A DNA stretch of 64,000 bases from SAR202-VII-2 sp965263165 (GCA_965263165.1 OZ253584.1:1550001-1614000), one strand, 5' to 3'; shown: positions 55,233 to 63,043, counted from the stretch's first letter. The notes: generated from the sequence alone by a model not told the origin. Translations and numbers: made by a program.

Positions 55233-57245
55233 TCAGCTCCCGTCGGACAGTAGCCGCGTTGCCTCTTCCACCAAGCGCTCGGCGGTCAGTCCGAGATGTT
55301 CGTAGATTATTTCCGCCGGTGCCGACGCCCCGAACCGTTGCAGCCCCACAGCCGCGCCGTCCAGTCCCACGTAGCGCTCCCAACCCAGGGGCGTGCCGGC
55401 CTCTATTGAGACCCTGGCTCTCACCGACGGCGGCAGGACCTCGTCCCTGTACTCGCGAGGCTGAGCGTCGAACAGGTCGGTGGAGGGCATCGACACCACC
55501 CTCGCCGCCACGCCTCTGTCCGCCAACTGCCGTCCGGCGTCCAAGGCGATGTGAAGCTCCGACCCCGTCCCTATGAGCACCACCTCCGGCTCTCCCGGCG
55601 TCTCCCACAGAACATAGCCGCCCCGATGCGCGCCGTCGGCGCCGGCCAGCGAGGTGCGGTCGAGGATCGGTAGGTTCTGGCGGCTGAAGACCAGCGCAGT
55701 TGGACCGGCCACGCGCTCTAGGGCGGCCTTCCAGGCCTCGGCGGTCTCCGTGGCGTCGGCTGGACGCAGGACCACAAGGTTCGGAATGGCCCGCAGGGCC
55801 GTCAGATGCTCGATGGGCTGGTGGGTTGGCCCGTCCTCCCCAAGGCCGATCGAGTCATGGGTGAAAACAAAGACAACACGGATTCCGGAAAGCGCCGCCA
55901 GCCGTATGCTGGGGCGCATGTAATCGGAGAACGTCAGAAAGGTGGCGGTGTAGGGAATGATGCCGCCGTGCAGAGCCATCCCGTTGGCGATGGCCCCCAT
56001 CCCATGCTCCCGCACCCCAAAGTGGATGTTGTGGCCGCAGTAGTCGTCGAACCCATAGCTGCTGTGGTCCTTCAGCATCGTCTTGGTGGAGGGCGCCAGG
56101 TCCGCCGACCCCCCGGTGAACGCGTGGACTCGCTCCGCGATGGCGTTCATCACCCGGCCCGACGCCTCTCGCGTGGCCATGGGCTTGTCACCGGGTTGGA
56201 ACAGGCCGGCTAGGGCATCGCTCCAGCCATCTGGGAGGCGGCCGCTGATGTCCTCTTCCCACCGGGCGGCCTCTTCAGCATGGTCCCGCCGGTACGCCGC
56301 AACCTGCCCGCTCCACGCCTCCTCGCGGGCCCTCCCCCGCTCCAGCGCCTCTCGGAAGTGCGCCAAGGCTTCGGGCGGGACCGTAAAGGGTTCCTCGTAG
56401 GGCCAGCCAAGCTGTGCCTTGGCCAGCCGCACCTCATCCTCGCCTAGGGGTTCGCCGTGGGCCGAGGCCTTGCCGGCCTTGCCGGGGCTGCCGAAGCCGA
56501 TGATGGTGCGGCAGACGATGAGGCTGGGCCGCCGGCTCTCCGCCTGGGCCTGCCTGATTGAGGAGTCCACCACTGCCGCGTCCATGCCGTCAATGGGGCC
56601 AACCACGTGCCAGCCATAGGCCTGGAAACGCTGGGCCACGTTTTCGGTGAAGGAGATATCCGTATTCCCCTCGATGGATATGTCGTTGTCGTCGTAGAGG
56701 TAGATGACCTTGCCTAGCCCCAGCGTGCCGGCCAGCGACGCCGCCTCGGCGGCGACACCCTCCTGAAGGTCGCCATCAGACACGATTCCGTAGACGTAGT
56801 GGTCAACGATCTCATGGCCGGGACGATTGTAATGCCCGGCCAGCCACCGCTCGGCCATGGCCATGCCGATCCCGTTGGCGAAACCCTGGCCTAGGGGACC
56901 TGTCGTTGCCTCCACGCCGGGCGTCAACCCGTACTCGGGATGGCCGGGGGTCCGGCTTTCCCATTGGCGGAACTGCTTCAGATCGTCCAGGGTAAGGTCG
57001 TAGCCGCTGAGGTGGAGCAGCGAGTACAGCAATGCCGACGCGTGCCCTGCCGACAGCACGAACCTGTCCCGGTCCGGCCATTGGGGGTCTGCGGGGTTGT
57101 GCTTGAGGAACCGGTCCCAGAGTACGTAGGCCATTGGCGCTGCGCCCATCGGGGTTCCGGGGTGGCCGGAATTCGCCTTCTGCACGATGTCCATCGCCAG
57201 GGCGCGAATGGTGTTGATGCACAACTCGTCGACGTTGTCTGTCAT
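55233..57245 (-). CDS. tkt: Transketolase
   Basis: 670 residues. TPP-dependent transfer of two-carbon units in the non-oxidative pentose-phosphate path. 'S-G-H-P-G-T-P-M-G', 'G-P-L-G-Q-G-F-A-N-G', 'D-G-D-L-Q-E-G' (TPP/Mg motif), 'H-D-S-I-G-L-G-E-D-G-P-T-H-Q-P' and 'S-A-D-L-A-P-S' are intact. The ATG at 57245 gives the family start 'I-N-T-I-R-A-L-A-M-D'. First gene of the cluster tkt-pgi-gnd-zwf-pgl. A TACAAT box lies on the minus strand at 57307-57302. Confidence 0.96.
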   Translation of the reverse strand: MTDNVDELCINTIRALAMDIVQKANSGHPGTPMGAAPMAYVLWDRFLKHNPADPQWPDRDRFVLSAGHASALLYSLLHLSGYDLTLDDLKQFRQWESRTPGHPEYGLTPGVEATTGPLGQGFANGIGMAMAERWLAGHYNRPGHEIVDHYVYGIVSDGDLQEGVAAEAASLAGTLGLGKVIYLYDDNDISIEGNTDISFTENVAQRFQAYGWHVVGPIDGMDAAVVDSSIRQAQAESRRPSLIVCRTIIGFGSPGKAGKASAHGEPLGEDEVRLAKAQLGWPYEEPFTVPPEALAHFREALERGRAREEAWSGQVAAYRRDHAEEAARWEEDISGRLPDGWSDALAGLFQPGDKPMATREASGRVMNAIAERVHAFTGGSADLAPSTKTMLKDHSSYGFDDYCGHNIHFGVREHGMGAIANGMALHGGIIPYTATFLTFSDYMRPSIRLAALSGIRVVFVFTHDSIGLGEDGPTHQPIEHLTALRAIPNLVVLRPADATETAEAWKAALERVAGPTALVFSRQNLPILDRTSLAGADGAHRGGYVLWETPGEPEVVLIGTGSELHIALDAGRQLADRGVAARVVSMPSTDLFDAQPREYRDEVLPPSVRARVSIEAGTPLGWERYVGLDGAAVGLQRFGASAPAEIIYEHLGLTAERLVEEATRLLSDGS

Positions 57246-57444
57246 GTGCTCCCTCAGGTGGTGAGATGGCGCCCCATCCCGGCTTGGCTGCCAACGAGTA
57301 CATTGTACAGGCGTTGTTGCCGCTCCGGTTCCCCTGGACAAACCGAGATTCTGCCCATCGGAGGGAGGCGGCCAAGCAGCCGGGCCAGGCGTTCAAGCCT
57401 GGCGTTCAGAAGAGGGGCGCTCTTGACCGTCGAGCCGCCGGTTC

Positions 57445-57470
57445 GAGGGGCCGGCGCCCACCGGCCCCTC
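57445..57470 (-). terminator. Hairpin downstream of acs
   Basis: GAGGGGCCGG (57445-57454) and CCGGCCCCTC (57461-57470), a perfect 10-bp stem with a 6-base loop, 27 bases after the acs stop on the minus strand. Confidence 0.6.
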
Positions 57471-57497
57471 TTCACCAAGAGCCCTAACCAAACGCTG

Positions 57498-59414
57498 CTA
57501 CGCCTTGTCCGCGGCCACTTCCTCTCGCATGTCCTGCCAGGCCTGGTGCGCCTCTTCCACCGACCCCTCGTCCTCGATCGTCGTGATGTCGCCGGGGTCC
57601 CGGTCGAGGGTGACGGCCTTGAGCACGCGCCGCATGATCTTGCCGCTGCGGGTCTTGGGCAGCGAGCTCACGATGTTGGTCTCGCCGATGACCGCAACCG
57701 GCCCAAGCTCCCTGCGCACCGTTGCCAGCATTTCCTTCTTCAGCGCCTCTGAGCCTTCGTGGCCCTGCTTCAGCACAACGAAGGCCGAGATTACCTCGCC
57801 CCGCAGGTCGTCGGGCCGGCCCGTGACGCCTGCCTCGGCCACAGCGGGGTGCCTGAGGAACGCCGTCTCGACCTCTATCGTGCCGATGCGGTGCGCTGCT
57901 ATCTTGATGACCTCGTCGGCGCGCCCGGCGAACCAAACGTAGCCATCCTCGTCGATGTGCACGGAGTCGCCCGTGAAGTAGAGGCCGTGGATCTTCTCCC
58001 AGTAGTCGGCCCCATAGCGTTCGGGTTCGCCCCAAAGAGCCGGCGTTAGGCTTGGAAAGGGCCGCTTGATGACCATGATGCCCTTCTCGCCCGCCGCGCA
58101 GGGCTCGCCCTCCGGGGTCATGACCGCCACGTCAATGCCGGGCATGGGCAGACCGCCGGAGCCGGGCTTGATGGGGAGCATCGACAGGCCGTAAGGGTTG
58201 CCGATGACCGGGGCTCCTGTTTCCGTTTGCCAGAAGTGGTCTATGACAGGGATGCGGTTGCCCAGCACCTCGCGCTGTAGCCACTCCCACGCGGGCGCAT
58301 TCAGCACCTCGCCAGCGCAGAACATGCGCTCCAGGGAGCTGATGTCGTAAGGGCGGACGTGTTCCTCCCCGTACCGCATGAGCAGCCGGACCGCCGTTGG
58401 CGACGTGAATATCCCGGTTAGTCCGAACTCCTCCACCATGCGCCACATCACATCGGGCGCCGGGTAGTCAATGGCGCCCTCATAGGCGACGGAGGTTGCT
58501 CCGACCAATAGCGGCGCGTAGATGATGTAGCTGTGACCCACCGCCCAGCCGATCTCCGACGTGGCCCACCATACGTCGGTGGGCTTCAGCCCGAAGCACC
58601 ACTTTCCCATGCTGTACACGCCCACCTGGTAGCCGCCGTGGACGTGCACGGCCAGCTTGGGCTTCGCCGTCGTCCCCGACGTGGCCAGGATGTAGGCGGG
58701 CTCGTTGGATTCCATCACCTCATGGGCCCCCGACTGCCCCTTGCCTCTTTCGAGGAACTCGTTCCAGTCTAGGTCGCGGCCGGCCGTCATGGGCGCGCCG
58801 TCCGCCGTCCGCTGTAACACGACTGCATGTTCAACGGTGTCGCAGTCCAGCTCCAGGGCGCCGTCCACAATCTCCTTCAGACGGACGTCTTTGCCCTTGC
58901 GGTAGGTGACGTCGGCGGTGAAGATGAGCTTGGAGCCGCTGGCCTTGATGCGGTCTGCCAGGGCGTTCGCTCCGAACCCGGCGAAAACGACGGAGTGGAT
59001 GGCCCCGATACGGACGCAGGCAAGCATGAGGATGATGGCCTCGGGACAGGTCGGCATATAGACGGTGAGGCGGTCGCCCTTGCCCAGCCCCATGCCCCGC
59101 AGGGCCGCCGCCGCCCGCTCCACCTCCCACTTCAGTTGCCCATAGGAGAACAAGCGCCGCTCACCGCGCTCGTTGGCGTAGATGAGGGCGGTATGCCCGC
59201 CCCAGCCGTTCTTCACATGGTGGTCAAGGCAGTTGTAGGCTATGTTCGTCTGGCCGCCCACAAACCACTTGAAGGATGGGTATTGCCAATCGAAGACCTG
59301 GTCCCACTTGCGGAACCAGGGAAGCTGCTCGGCGGCGCGGCCCCAGAACCCATCAGGGTCCTCCAGTCCTTCGCTCCGCCAGCGTGCAACAATCGGGTTG
59401 ACCAGGTCTACCAT
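57498..59414 (-). CDS. acs: Acetyl-CoA synthetase (AMP-forming)
   Basis: 638 residues. Activates acetate (or propionate) to the CoA ester via an acyl-adenylate. 'F-K-W-F-V-G-G-Q-T-N-I-A-Y-N-C-L-D', the P-loop-like 'L-A-T-S-G-T-T-A-K-P-K' (Ala in place of the common Gly), 'F-W-Q-T-E-T-G' and the acetylatable Lys motif 'L-P-K-T-R-S-G-K-I-M-R-R' are present. The A-type P-loop is typical of a subgroup that includes broad short-chain acyl-CoA synthetases. ATG at 59414 with GGAGGAACAGCC upstream. Single gene with its own promoter and terminator. Confidence 0.9.
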   Translation of the reverse strand: MVDLVNPIVARWRSEGLEDPDGFWGRAAEQLPWFRKWDQVFDWQYPSFKWFVGGQTNIAYNCLDHHVKNGWGGHTALIYANERGERRLFSYGQLKWEVERAAAALRGMGLGKGDRLTVYMPTCPEAIILMLACVRIGAIHSVVFAGFGANALADRIKASGSKLIFTADVTYRKGKDVRLKEIVDGALELDCDTVEHAVVLQRTADGAPMTAGRDLDWNEFLERGKGQSGAHEVMESNEPAYILATSGTTAKPKLAVHVHGGYQVGVYSMGKWCFGLKPTDVWWATSEIGWAVGHSYIIYAPLLVGATSVAYEGAIDYPAPDVMWRMVEEFGLTGIFTSPTAVRLLMRYGEEHVRPYDISSLERMFCAGEVLNAPAWEWLQREVLGNRIPVIDHFWQTETGAPVIGNPYGLSMLPIKPGSGGLPMPGIDVAVMTPEGEPCAAGEKGIMVIKRPFPSLTPALWGEPERYGADYWEKIHGLYFTGDSVHIDEDGYVWFAGRADEVIKIAAHRIGTIEVETAFLRHPAVAEAGVTGRPDDLRGEVISAFVVLKQGHEGSEALKKEMLATVRRELGPVAVIGETNIVSSLPKTRSGKIMRRVLKAVTLDRDPGDITTIEDEGSVEEAHQAWQDMREEVAADKA

Positions 59415-59467
59415 TGGCTGTTCCTCCGATTCGGACCCCTTTTCCAGGGGCCGTCGCGCCAGTGGAG

Positions 59468-59495
59468 AGTATGTGTGGCCTGCGGGGTGTGTCAA
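59468..59495 (-). promoter_or_regulatory. Predicted acs promoter
   Basis: Minus strand: TTGACA (59495-59490, consensus), a 16-base spacer and CATACT (59473-59468); start expected near 59461, leader of about 47 bases. Confidence 0.6.
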
Positions 59496-59563
59496 TCCCC
59501 GTTCCAAGGCGCCGCGCCCCCGCTGGACGGCGGACATGAGCCCGCAACGCCGTGTACTAGCTG

Positions 59564-59645
59564 CACTTCCCAGGCGCGTCGCTACCGCCGGGAGGCGGTA
59601 GAATCTCCCGTCCCCACCCCCGCACTCGGTGGAAGGCTAGGAAGC
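59564..59645. repeat. Dispersed intergenic repeat, copy C (degenerate)
   Basis: ACTTCCCAGGCGCGTCGCTAC, GGGAGGCGGTAGAATCTCCCGTCCC and GGAAGGCTAGGA line up with copies A and B in the same order. Confidence 0.5.
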
Positions 59646-59689
59646 GTCCCGACGCGCCAAGGCAGGCAAGCGACGCTCCCCCGTCCCCC

Positions 59690-59745
59690 GAACAGGGTGC
59701 AGGGGCGCAGCCCCCGCCGGGGGTACAGGGGGTGTCCCCCTGTTC
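59690..59745. repeat. Nested palindrome block
   Basis: Outer arms GAACAGGG (59690-59697) and CCCTGTTC (59738-59745) enclose CCCCCGCCGGGGG (59711-59723) and CAGGGGGTGTCCCCCTG (59726-59742). The arms compete, so alternative folds are possible. Confidence 0.6.
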
Positions 59746-59890
59746 TGGAAAACGTCGGAGGGCGGAGCGGGCGGGATAGCGGCGCAGGCTATAAGCCAGA
59801 CCCTCCGCTGTAGGAGGGCGTAGGCCACAACAAGCCCACCCATCCCCAATCCCTGCCCCCTGCCTCGGGGGAAGCCTCTGCCCCACCCCC

Positions 59891-59919
59891 TTGCAAAATA
59901 CGAACGATTGTGCTATAGT
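59891..59919 (+). promoter_or_regulatory. Strong predicted promoter without a downstream gene
   Basis: TTGCAA (59891-59896), a 17-base spacer and TATAGT (59914-59919). No protein gene follows on this strand before the IS110 element. Confidence 0.55.
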
Positions 59920-59925
59920 ATCCCC

Positions 59926-60100
59926 ATGAAGTGGGCCCCCGGCCCGCTTCTCCTCCTCGGAGCCTGCCGCATACATGAGCACTGGGGGCTAACCATAGAG
60001 AATCCCCCTGTGGCAGGGGCGCTGAGGGAACACCCCAAGGGGCAAGACCGTCCGAGGAAGGATTGGACCAGATCGAATGCCGTTTCGAGACAAGCTCGTT
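59926..60100 (+). ncRNA. Candidate structured RNA, unidentified
   Basis: Directly after the promoter: a 10-bp hairpin GAAGTGGGCC/GGCCCGCTTC with a 3-base loop (59928-59950); then CCTGCC (59963-59968) pairing with GGCAGG (60012-60017) round an inner GGGGG/CCCCC stem (59984-59988, 60004-60008); then CCCC/GGGG. It does not show the conserved cores of tmRNA, RNase P, SRP RNA or the common riboswitches I know. The 3' end is a guess. Confidence 0.3.
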
Positions 60101-60403
60101 GGAGGTGTAAGGCTCCGCCACAGTTCATGACGATTCGCTACGACATCACGACGGTTCTTCACAACTCTCTTATGCCTTCATTGCGCCTTTGTTGCGCCTC
60201 TGTGGCGGCTCCGTGCCTGCAAACCCCGAAATCCGGCTGATACGCGTAACGGACAATCAGACAGGCGCCGAGGGTTGCAGTCGTGGCGCCTAGGACACAC
60301 GAGCGGGAGACTCCCCCTCGGAGGCAGGGACGCGATGGCGCCGCGACTTCAGGGTTGACTACAAGAAAAAGAACTTGGGGAAGGTTAGCAACTGTCTTGA
60401 AAG

Positions 60404-61348
60404 TCAAGCGGTTTGCGGGTTCCAGGCGGTGTGATGTTTGAGCATGGCGTTGAGGATGGTCAGCAGCTTGCGCATGCAGGCCGTGAGCGCCACCTTCTTC
60501 GGCTTGCCCGCCCGCAGAAGCCGCTCGTAGAACTCCTTCAGCGTGGGGTTGTAGCGCACGCCCACCAGGGCGGCCATGTACAGGGCGGCGCGCACGTGCC
60601 CCCGCCCGCCCCAGCATCGGCGCGAGCCCCGGTGCTTGCCACTGTCCCGGTTGAGCGGCGCGACCCCCACCACCGCAGCGGCCTCTCGGCGGTCGAGCGA
60701 CCCCAGTTCCGGCAGTTCGGCCAGCAGGCTGAACACGGTCGCAGGCCCGATCCCAGGCACACTGCGCAGCAGGTCCTCCCGCTCGCGCCACAGCGGACTC
60801 TCCCGCAGGCGTCGCCCGAGCTCATCGTCGATCTCCTTCACCTGGCGGTTGAGGAGGGCGATCACTTCCTCGATCCCCTCTCGGACCACGGGCAAGGCGC
60901 GTTGGCGCCGCTGCTGCTCCGCGGTCCGCATCTGGATGATTTGCCGCCGCCGGGCGACGAGTCCCTCGAGTGCACGGGCTTCCGGGGAGCGCAGAGCCTG
61001 CCCGGTGACCCCGCTGGCCTGCCCGAAGTGGGCGATAACCGCGGCGTCCAGGCGGTCAGTCTTGGCGAGCTTCCCTTGGGAGCGGGCGAAGTCACGGACC
61101 TGGCGGGGGTTGACGACGGCGACAGGGAGGCCGGCCGCCCCGAGTGCGGCAACGATGGGCGCCTCATAGCCCCCGGTGGCTTCCATGACGATGCACTGGG
61201 GGCTCATGGCTTGGAGCCGGAGCACCAGCGCCTCTCCCCCCTCCTGGTCCTGGTTCACCCGCCACGCCTCCCCCGTCGGGCGCACCGCCACATCCACCCA
61301 TGCCTTCGACACATCGATGTCTACGAACACCGGAGCCTCACTCGCCAT
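60404..61348 (-). CDS. IS110-family DEDD recombinase (transposase)
   Basis: 314 residues. The RuvC-like DEDD domain has Asp12 (I-D-V-S-K), Glu56 (M-E-A-T-G-G-Y), Asp98 and Asp101 (K-T-D-R-L-D-A). After a coiled-coil comes the Tnp_20 domain 'L-R-S-V-P-G-I-G-P-A-T' with Ser236 (D-S-G-K-H-R-G), the candidate nucleophile. In IS621, recombinases of this group use a bridge RNA to pair donor and target. The ATG at 61348 has a perfect AAGGAGG ribosome site; a frame extension to 61438 runs through the RNA region and is rejected. Intact, so possibly active. Confidence 0.93.
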   Translation of the reverse strand: MASEAPVFVDIDVSKAWVDVAVRPTGEAWRVNQDQEGGEALVLRLQAMSPQCIVMEATGGYEAPIVAALGAAGLPVAVVNPRQVRDFARSQGKLAKTDRLDAAVIAHFGQASGVTGQALRSPEARALEGLVARRRQIIQMRTAEQQRRQRALPVVREGIEEVIALLNRQVKEIDDELGRRLRESPLWREREDLLRSVPGIGPATVFSLLAELPELGSLDRREAAAVVGVAPLNRDSGKHRGSRRCWGGRGHVRAALYMAALVGVRYNPTLKEFYERLLRAGKPKKVALTACMRKLLTILNAMLKHHTAWNPQTA

Positions 61349-61350
61349 CA

Positions 61351-61500
61351 GTCCTCCTTTGGCCCGTCCTTGCTGATACGGGCTCGGTGGCCCAGGCAAC
61401 TGTTCGGGCTCTATGATGGGAGACGGCGGGGCGACCACGCTAACCTACGGTCTTGTTCAACCCAGGATGAAACGGTCTGCCCCGCCTTCTCTGCCAAAGA
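61351..61500 (-). ncRNA. Predicted IS110 bridge RNA
   Basis: Minus strand, upstream of the recombinase. Target loop: stem GGCGGGGC-A-GACC (61486-61474) with GGTC-GCCCCGCC (61436-61425) encloses CATCCT (61469-61464, identical to the left target with core) and AGGTTAG (61446-61440, complementary to the right target CTAACCT). Donor loop: stem GCCCG (61409-61405)/CGGGC (61366-61362) encloses ACAGTTGC (61403-61396, identical to the element's right end) and CAAG (61372-61369, complementary to CTTG at the left end), separated by a GGGC/GCCC hairpin. The order fits the IS621 model. Ends approximate. Confidence 0.8.
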
Positions 61501-61567
61501 TACCCAAAGATACAAGGATGGGGGTCGCGCAATTACAGCCATGGGGAATACATCAACCATCAGGCCT

Positions 61568-62245
61568 ATGCCCGAGCCCTTCAACGCCCGCCTCTTGGAC
61601 ATCTACGACCGCCTGTTTGCTCGCATGGGGCCCCAATATTGGTGGCCCGGCGATGGCCCCTTCGAGGTGATCCTGGGCGCGATCCTCACCCAGGCCGCCG
61701 CCTGGAAGGGTGTTGAGCGCGCAATGGACAACCTCAGGCAGGCGGGCATCCTGTCGCCGGAGGACCTGCGCCGCATTCCCGAGGCTGAGTTGGCCGCCCT
61801 GCTGCGTCCCGCGGTCTACTTCAACGCCAAGGCGCGCAAGGTGAAGGCCTTCGCGAACTACCTGGGGGAGCGCTACGGGGACGACATCGAAGCAATGACG
61901 GCCCGTGATACCCAAGAGTTGCGGGATGAACTCCTGGCGGTCCACGGCATCGGTGAAGAGACCGCCGACGACATCCTCCTCTACGCCCTCCGGAAGCCGG
62001 TGTTCGTCATCGACGCCTACACCAAGCGCGTCTTCCAACGGCTGTGCATCACGCCGGAAGGGCAGACCTACCGGGCCTGGCAGGCCTTCTTCCACCACAA
62101 CCTGCCCCCGGACGCCCCTTTCTTCAACGAGTATCACGCCCTCATCGACCATCACGCCGCCACCGTGTGCCGGCCCCGCCCCCTCTGCGGGGACTGCTGC
62201 CTGCTGGATGTCTGCCCGGTTGGACGGCAGGCAACGGTGGGGTAG
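61568..62245 (+). CDS. Endonuclease III-related HhH-GPD DNA glycosylase
   Basis: 225 residues. HhH-GPD fold with 'F-E-V-I-L-G-A-I-L-T-Q-A-A-A-W', helix-hairpin-helix 'H-G-I-G-E-E-T-A' (126-133) and catalytic Asp149 in 'V-I-D-A-Y-T-K-R', then a 4Fe-4S cluster C-x5-C-x2-C-x5-C ('C-R-P-R-P-L-C-G-D-C-C-L-L-D-V-C'). The Lys that makes endonuclease III a lyase is Glu131 here, so it may be a monofunctional glycosylase (as in MutY or MIG-like enzymes); its base is not predictable. The start could also be the ATG at 61541. The IS110 element sits just upstream, so native promoter sequences may have been displaced. Confidence 0.85.
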   Translation: MPEPFNARLLDIYDRLFARMGPQYWWPGDGPFEVILGAILTQAAAWKGVERAMDNLRQAGILSPEDLRRIPEAELAALLRPAVYFNAKARKVKAFANYLGERYGDDIEAMTARDTQELRDELLAVHGIGEETADDILLYALRKPVFVIDAYTKRVFQRLCITPEGQTYRAWQAFFHHNLPPDAPFFNEYHALIDHHAATVCRPRPLCGDCCLLDVCPVGRQATVG

Positions 62246-62249
62246 GTGT

Positions 62250-62364
62250 GCTTCCCAGGGACGTTCGCTACAAGCGCGAGGCGGGAGATCGTTCCCGTCC
62301 CTTTCTCCGCAGCATGGGGAAAGGTTGGGATGGGGCCGTGCAACAACCTCTATGGGGGCTACGG
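62250..62364. repeat. Dispersed intergenic repeat, copy B
   Basis: Uninterrupted copy: GCTTCCCAGGGACG, GCGCGAGGCGGGAGAT, TTCCCGTCCCTTTCTCC, GGGGAAAGGTTGGGATGGGG, CTCTATGGGGGCTACGG. The middle arms are inverted and can form a hairpin. Its target-like segment AGGTTGGGATG (62322-62332) differs from the IS110 target at one base. Confidence 0.65.
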
Positions 62365-62422
62365 GTAGGGCGCTCTCCGAGTCCTTCGCGCTCCGCGGTC
62401 CACATCCCTAGAGCAACAACGC

Positions 62423-62635
62423 TCAGTCGCCCTCGCGGGTGACCATCACCGACGTGGCCTTCACCATGGCCACCGCCCGGTCGCCCACCTTCAGGTCCAG
62501 CTCCCGCGCCGCCTCCGCGCTGATCAGCGCCACCACGTGGTTGTCGCCCACCTTCAGCTCGACCTGCGCCATCAGCCCCTCAACCTTCACATCCACCACT
62601 ACCCCAGGAAGCCTGTTCCGGGCGCTGGCTCTCAT
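62423..62635 (-). CDS. Molybdopterin-binding TOBE-domain protein (Mop-like)
   Basis: 70 residues, one TOBE/Mop domain: 'R-N-R-L-P-G-V-V-V-D-V-K-V-E-G-L-M-A-Q-V-E-L' and 'L-I-S-A-E-A-A-R-E-L-D-L-K-V-G-D-R-A-V-A-M-V-K-A-T-S-V-M-V'. Such proteins bind molybdate or tungstate as hexamers and store it or sense it. It is next to a PucR-type HTH gene and modA, so it belongs to a molybdenum uptake locus. Confidence 0.9.
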   Translation of the reverse strand: MRASARNRLPGVVVDVKVEGLMAQVELKVGDNHVVALISAEAARELDLKVGDRAVAMVKATSVMVTREGD

Positions 62636-62657
62636 CGTTCCGCTCCCTTGCTCGCGT

Positions 62658-62993
62658 TCATCGTTCCTCTCCCTTGTCCAGCGCCTCTGGTGCCACCGCC
62701 GCCGCCATGCGCAGAGTCTCCCTGACCTCCCGGTCTCGCAGGTCCAGCCCCGTCAGCTCTCCAATGCGCCCCAGGCGATAGATAACGCTGTTGCGGTGCA
62801 GGAACAGCCGGTCGGCGGTGGCGGCGATGTTGCCGCCCTCGTCCAAAAACCGGCGCAGCGTCAGCATGAGGTCGGCCCCGCGGGCGGCGTCGTACTGGCG
62901 AAGTGGACGAAGGAGGGGCTCCAGGGAGCGGTGCACCGCGGGGTCGCCCCGCAGAGTATCCAGAGCCGCCCGCAACTCCAACAGCCGGTCCAT
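62658..62993 (-). CDS. PucR-type C-terminal HTH protein, probable regulator of the mod genes
   Basis: 111 residues. The block 'L-L-R-P-L-R-Q-Y-D...A-D-L-M-L-T-L-R-R-F-L-D-E-G-G-N-I-A-A-T-A-D-R-L-F-L-H-R-N-S-V-I-Y-R-L-G-R-I' is the HTH_30 DNA-binding domain of PucR/CdaR regulators, but the usual large sensor domain is missing. It is divergent from modA and adjacent to a Mop gene, so it may control molybdate uptake with Mop as sensor (inference). ATG at 62993 chosen; earlier in-frame starts read into the promoter region. Confidence 0.75.
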   Translation of the reverse strand: MDRLLELRAALDTLRGDPAVHRSLEPLLRPLRQYDAARGADLMLTLRRFLDEGGNIAATADRLFLHRNSVIYRLGRIGELTGLDLRDREVRETLRMAAAVAPEALDKGEER

Positions 62994-63043
62994 GCCGGCA
63001 TTGTACCAGCGGGCGCAGGGGGCGCGCGGGGCGCGGCGGTTCT

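Larger units (their letters stand above)
59415..60386. other. About 970 bases without a supported protein gene
   Basis: Upstream of acs and up to the IS110 element. It contains the acs promoter, a degenerate repeat copy C, a tandem hairpin block (59690-59745) and a strong plus-strand promoter leading into a GC-rich folded region (59891-60100). No open frame here has a ribosome site and a recognisable product. Confidence 0.55.
60387..61516 (-). mobile_element. IS110-family insertion sequence with guide (bridge) RNA
   Basis: About 1128 bases, no terminal inverted repeats. On the minus strand the flanks read CATC-CT-TGTATC at one end (61520-61509) and GTTG-CT-AACC at the other (60392-60383); the CT core is repeated at 61516-61515 and 60388-60387, and removal leaves CCCCCATC-CT-AACCTTCCCC. 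The 166-base noncoding left end holds the guide RNA; the right end is only 17 bases. Joining the ends creates TTGACT-17-TATCTT (60407-60402 to 61512-61507). Confidence 0.85.

Noticed and set aside
59926..60240. RNase P RNA, tmRNA, SRP RNA or TPP riboswitch
   Set aside because: Fragments such as GAGGAAGG and GCTGAGGGAAC look superficially similar, but the obligatory conserved cores and pairings are absent.
60396..61403. GCAACTGT direct repeat as the IS110 element boundary
   Set aside because: The repeat at 61396-61403 lies within the noncoding end and is better explained as the donor guide copying the right end; the CT core and empty-site reconstruction place the boundary at 61515-61516.
60382..61446. 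AGGTTAG inverted pair as terminal inverted repeats of the IS110 element
   Set aside because: One copy is in the flanking target, the other in the guide RNA loop; complementarity is explained by target recognition.
60413..61567. Plus-strand open frame running through the IS110 recombinase into the glycosylase gene
   Set aside because: The part before about 61568 is antisense to the recombinase and guide RNA; only the glycosylase portion has family motifs.
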